DNA of 64,000 nucleotides from assembly GCF_022965805.1 (NCBI RefSeq), contig NC_133104.1:40468682-40532681 (forward strand), written 5' to 3'. A model generated the notes under the pieces. It ran no database searches. It was not told the origin of the DNA and was given only the letters and a program-made list of their open reading frames with translations. The DNA comes from Primulina eburnea. Its lineage: Eukaryota > Streptophyta > Magnoliopsida > Lamiales > Gesneriaceae. Positions 60,195 through 64,000 of the stretch are shown one piece after another (within the stretch, counting starts at the first letter, position 1; every line of letters begins with the position of its first letter). The translations under genes were made by a program, and so were the position numbers.

Positions 60195-60798
60195 AGAGTA
60201 TATGTGATATATGAAAACTGCATAGTAAGATAGACACCCGGCTTTTAGGGTGGAAATCACTCAATGTTAATGGAAAGTGCAAACACTAAGTTCGAAAAGC
60301 TGGTGGAAGAGTAATTTTGAGAGACAAACTTGGCGACTGGATTTTGGGTTTCACACACAAAACATTGGTCGGTGTTCGGTCGAGGAGGCAAATCTTTGGG
60401 CATTTTGTAAAGGGTTGGAATTAGCATGGAACTCGGGATACAAGATGATTTTACTTGGAATCGATTCAGAAAAATTTATGAAATGACTGAAAAAAGAAAA
60501 AATGCATTGTTCATCCATTCTTAATTTGATATCTTGAATGACCATCTTGACTAGAGACTGGGAAGTCAGGATCAACCATATCTACAGGGAACAAAACAAG
60601 GCAGCTGATTATTTAGCTTTGGAAGCACTAAAGTACCAACGAGGATACAGAACTATCCGGACCCCTCCAGCAGGCATAGATGAAATCATAGAAGAAGACA
60701 AGATGGGAATATGTTATTTGTGGAGAATTATAGTATGTTAATCGTTCAATGGAGGGTGAACCCCTATCTTGTAACAAAAAAAAAAAGAGTATATGTGA
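60195..60798 (+). mobile_element. 5'-truncated LINE with RNase H domain, 13-bp TSD
   Basis: AGAGTATATGTGA at 60195-60207 and 60786-60798 flanks about 578 bp that ends in an A-run (60776-60786). The content is the C-terminal RNase H of a plant LINE. This lineage differs from the intron LINEs, which end after zf-RVT and carry no RNase H. Confidence 0.88.
60270..60741 (+). pseudogene. LINE RNase H fragment
   Basis: Frames shift between pieces: VILRDKLGDWILGF, then SVEEANLWAFCKGLELAWNS with a KMILLGIDSE strand (E and D active-site positions), a stop near 60481, then TRDWEVRINHIYREQNKAAD (the C-terminal D). An RVT_3-type domain, broken. Confidence 0.85.
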
Positions 60799-60830
60799 CA
60801 TCACCACATATAAGTAAAACAAAAAAATCA

Positions 60831-60992
60831 TTTGAGACCGTTTCACTAGTCAATTTTGTGATAAAGATCTTCGACTCGACCCAACTCATAAAAATATTGT
60901 TTTATATCAAAAGTATTGTTTTTTTTACAGCAAATATAGATCGATTCGTTTCACGGATATAAATCTGCGAGCTCGTCTTACAAGAGATCTAA
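60831..60992. repeat. second copy of the GAGAC-repeat family
   Basis: TTTGAGACCGTTTCACTAG .. GACCCAACTCATAAAAATAT .. CGTCTTACAAGAGATC. Intermediate divergence. Confidence 0.7.
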
Positions 60993-61128
60993 TCAGTGAG
61001 TAACTATAATGTAAGATGAATTCTTGATCATCCACTTTTGGATAACTCCAAAATTCCCATACATGAACAACATAATCAATTATCTACTTAAAATGACCAA
61101 TATTAATAATTAGGCAAAAACTTGTGTG

Positions 61129-61296
61129 AGACGGTCTTACGAGTCGTATTTGTGAGACGGATATCTTATTTGGGTCATCCATGAAAAAGTATTACTTTTT
61201 ATGCTAAGAGTATTACTTTATATTGTGAATATGAGTAGGGTTGACCCGTCTCACGGATTAAGATCCGTGAGACAGTCTCACATGAGACCCATTCTA
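61129..61296. repeat. youngest copy of the GAGAC-repeat family
   Basis: TGTGTGAGACGGTCTTAC .. GGGTTGACCCGTCTCACGG .. CCGTGAGACAGTCTCACATG. Ends are built of GTGAGACNGTCTCAC palindromes. No coding; behaves like a short non-autonomous repeat. Confidence 0.75.
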
Positions 61297-62400
61297 ATAA
61301 TTAAGTGCAAAATATTATCATTTCCATTTGATAAAGACTTGCTAATCGAATAGTGAAACGTATTTATTATCATATAATAAAAATGAAATAAACAAACATT
61401 TTCAAAAGTAATTGTCATTTCACAGTCGAAATATTTATCTATGGCAAGTGGCAGGACTGCTTTGGCCCAGGATAAGTAAATTTCTTAATAAAACAAATCT
61501 ATCGCCATTTCATTAAGCGAGAATTTGCAATGAGTATACATGTAAATTTTATTATTGACAATATTATTCCATAAAACATCTTACGACAGCGCTTAAATAA
61601 ATGAAACTAAATTATTAATTTTATTTTATTCGTACATTGGCCTTTCAAATATTTTAATCATTATTTAATCAATTATTGGCTCAACTGGATTAATTTTTAA
61701 AATTATTAAGATTAATATATACAACATTTTTTTACTAATTTCAACAAAAAAGACAATGACAAAAAAATAGCTATTCTAGTTTTTTTAAAAGTAAATTTAT
61801 AACTTTCGAAAATGGATGAAATATTATTAGTTATGTTTGAGTTTCAAAATTACAAAAATATATTTTTCCGTATTACAAGTTTTTTTGTTATTTTATATGT
61901 ATATTTTGTAAAATCTTATTGGTGTAACAATGAAATGCTTTAGGGTCTTTGACTTAATAAATAACATATAAGATAGATGGAAAATATTGCCCAAATATAA
62001 TCTGAGGGCTAATTGCATCAACATTTATGGTTAAATTTTTGACAGGTAGATCGTATGTTTTTAAATATCATGAATAAATCCCCTGTTAAATATGGCAAAT
62101 ATGCTTGAGTTTTTATAACATATAAATGAAATGTGTTTGCTATAAAAACTAAAAAAATATGTCTATTAATTTTTTTAAAGAGATTACGTCTTATAAACTT
62201 TTCAAAAATATATAATGTTATTAGACTTATAATAGAAAACTACTGCCATTAATTACTCATATTTTACATGTAAGACAATGAAGATAACTTTGTCGTACGT
62301 AGAAAATATATTATATGATCGAGCGTTTGTCGTTTTTATCAAAAGTTACAGTGGTCGTATAACATTACAAGCACCACGGTTCGATCGTTTTTCTAGCACA
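61297..62400. other. intergenic, nothing recognised
   Basis: AT-rich, no coding or clear repeats. Confidence 0.4.
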
Positions 62401-62402
62401 TA

Positions 62403-62618
62403 GGGATGTAAATGAATCAAGTTGCTCGCGAGATACTCGGAGCTCGGCACGGTAAAAAGTTTATTCGACGTCGTTCGTTAAGCGTATCGAGCCGAGCTCG
62501 AGATTAAGGTTGTTTAGCTCATAAGCTCGCGAGCTTGTTTGCGAGCTCGAGCTCGACTTGTTTTTTGGGTAATTAGTTTGTGTATCACATTGCTATTTTA
62601 TTGAAGTATAAACTACTG

Positions 62619-62692
<74 letters not shown>

Positions 62693-62770
62693 TTATATCT
62701 TAAACGAGCCGAGCTGGAGCCTGATACTATTTGGCTTAGCTCGGCTCGGTTGGTTTATACCTCTATCAGG
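62403..62770. repeat. degenerate GGGATGTAA / GAGCTCG-rich element with (TA)n inside
   Basis: Starts GGGATGTAAATGAATC and is dense in GAGCTCG/GGCTCG words like 31408-31916. The right end is decayed (GGTTTATACCTC). Interrupted by a (TA)n tract at about 62620-62684. Confidence 0.6.
62620..62684. repeat. (TA)n microsatellite, about 32 units
   Basis: Uninterrupted AT dinucleotides followed by TATTTATAT variants. Confidence 0.95.
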
Positions 62771-62849
62771 GACAATTATTACACATTGTAAGGCTTGAAA
62801 TTACTGATATGGTAATCCGAGATTTATTCATTGATAATTGATGTGATTA

Positions 62850-64000
62850 TAGACAGAAAGGATCAGACCGGAAAAGACGAGAAAAATACATGAAAAATGT
62901 GCGAGGACAGTACCCCTCGCGCATATGCGCGAGATAGGCAGCGCGAGGAGGTGTGGAGCCAAAGTTCCGAGACAGAACTTGTGGCGCACATGCGCGGCGT
63001 GAGGGCGCGCATATGCGCGAGAAGTCCAGCATTAATTTTGAGTTGACACATGTCATGATATATATAAACTGTAAGGACCGTGTATCGTATTATCGTAAAT
63101 CTCATATGATTATCGATAATTAATGAACTTGTCATGTGATTATACATTTGATGTATATTATGACAATGAAATTGGAAAATGAATATTGAATATGAATTGA
63201 TGTTGTACGAATTGATTTGAGAGGCCGGACGCCAATTTAGTACAAACTTAAAATTTGTACAGAACATGTGGCGCCCGGGCGGTAGAAAATGACCGCCCGA
63301 GCGCCAGGGAATGAAAACTTGATATTCGGGCAGAACACCTCGCGCCCGAGCGGTAATTTTTGACCGCTCGAGCGCGGTGTAAGTTGAAACCGGGGGCAGA
63401 ATGTCTTGCGCTCGGGCGCGAGAATTCTACCGCCCGAGCGCGAGAACGGTGGTGATAAGTACGAGACTTCTGCTTTATTTTTCTTCATTCTTCACCGTAA
63501 ATCGAGAGGAAAGTTTGAGATTTCGAAATTCTATCGTCCGAATCGACTTTGAAACGCCGTCTAAACGCGAAACAAATTATATATTTGTAATCTGCGCGTC
63601 GAGGGCTTCAGACTGAGGTAATTTTCTTCTAGTTTCAGCAGCTTTAAATATCAAAGTGCTGGAATAGCATGTATTTGAAGTTGAATTTCTGATATGTAGT
63701 AGAATAACCGACAAGAAACTCATATTCGAAGTCGGAATTGAATTATGATATGATTTTGATTTGATATGAATATTTGAAGTTTCAAATGATATTTGAAACT
63801 CATATTAATGATTTTGGAATATGTTATTGATTGAAATGAGTATGTAATTGATGTAGATAAAGCGGTATATCAATATCTTCAGGCTACATCAATTGGAAAC
63901 GAAGAGTTGAGGTATGTTGCGACCGGGTAACATACGGCAGGTATCTGTATTATATGATATATGATTGGATTGATTTGATTGGATTGGATTGGAATACGTG
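62850..64000. mobile_element. possible end of an LTR retrotransposon with GC-rich palindromes
   Basis: A block unlike its surroundings. It has two CGCGCATATGCGCG palindromes (62918-62931, 63005-63018) and three GC-rich hairpins (63269-63306, 63341-63376, 63408-63441). These are followed by AT-rich non-coding sequence with GGTATGTTGCGACCGGGTAACATAC near 63911 and a GATTGGATT run at the edge. It resembles untranslated or LTR sequence of plant retroelements, but no LTR pair or coding is in view. Confidence 0.35.

Noticed and set aside
62580..62798. Open frame encoding a long Ile-Tyr run
   Set aside because: It is just the (TA)n microsatellite translated.
63260..63450. Regularly spaced GC-rich hairpins as a CRISPR array
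   Set aside because: The units are diverged, the spacers are themselves related, and the context is a plant retroelement-like block.

Overview
This is nuclear DNA of a flowering plant. It shows long introns with canonical GT..AG borders, Ty1/copia elements primed by initiator methionine tRNA, L1-type LINEs with plant-style zf-RVT tails, and a plant-type VPS13 protein. A repeat with GTGAGACGGTCTCAC-like ends upstream of the gene suggests an asterid, perhaps Lamiales. That placement is from memory and is weak.

One host gene fills almost the whole window. On the minus strand, from the ATG at 58,922 to at least 1,325, lies the 5' half of a VPS13-family bridge-like lipid-transfer protein with an internal PH domain. 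I could place 37 coding exons (about 6.5 kb, about 2,160 codons). All join in frame without a stop. The gene runs off the left edge; VPS13 proteins of this type are about 4,000 residues, so roughly half is here. A TATA box lies about 70 bp before the ATG.

About 51 kb of the 57.6 kb is intron, and four introns of 7-11 kb hold nested retrotransposons. Intron 31 (5.1-16.0 kb) has a decayed plus-strand copia whose two halves are separated by at least six LINE pieces and a TIR-like repeat. Intron 26 has a LINE tail with an 18-bp target-site duplication (TSD), plus a tandem duplication covering the splice donor. Intron 19 (22.4-33.3 kb) has a full-length LINE with a 17-bp TSD, a second LINE tail, a 5S-rRNA-like (Cassandra-like) segment, a TIR element and a GGCG-rich element. 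Intron 15 (34.2-41.5 kb) has three LINE fragments, one almost open. Intron 14 (41.6-50.0 kb) has a minus-strand copia with both LTRs, in which about 2.25 kb of antisense LINE replaces the integrase/RT junction. A further copia 5' end lies at 1-750.

Upstream of the gene (58.9-64 kb) no host gene is visible. It holds three diverged copies of one 165-bp repeat, a truncated LINE with an RNase H domain and 13-bp TSD, a (TA)n tract inside a GAGCTCG-rich repeat, and a GC-rich palindrome/hairpin block that looks like part of a retrotransposon end.

I see no new defence or enzymatic system. The most notable signals are the copia-LINE chimera, a base-pair-covarying stem-loop in the 3' tails of most LINE copies, the duplicated splice donor and the 5S-like segment.
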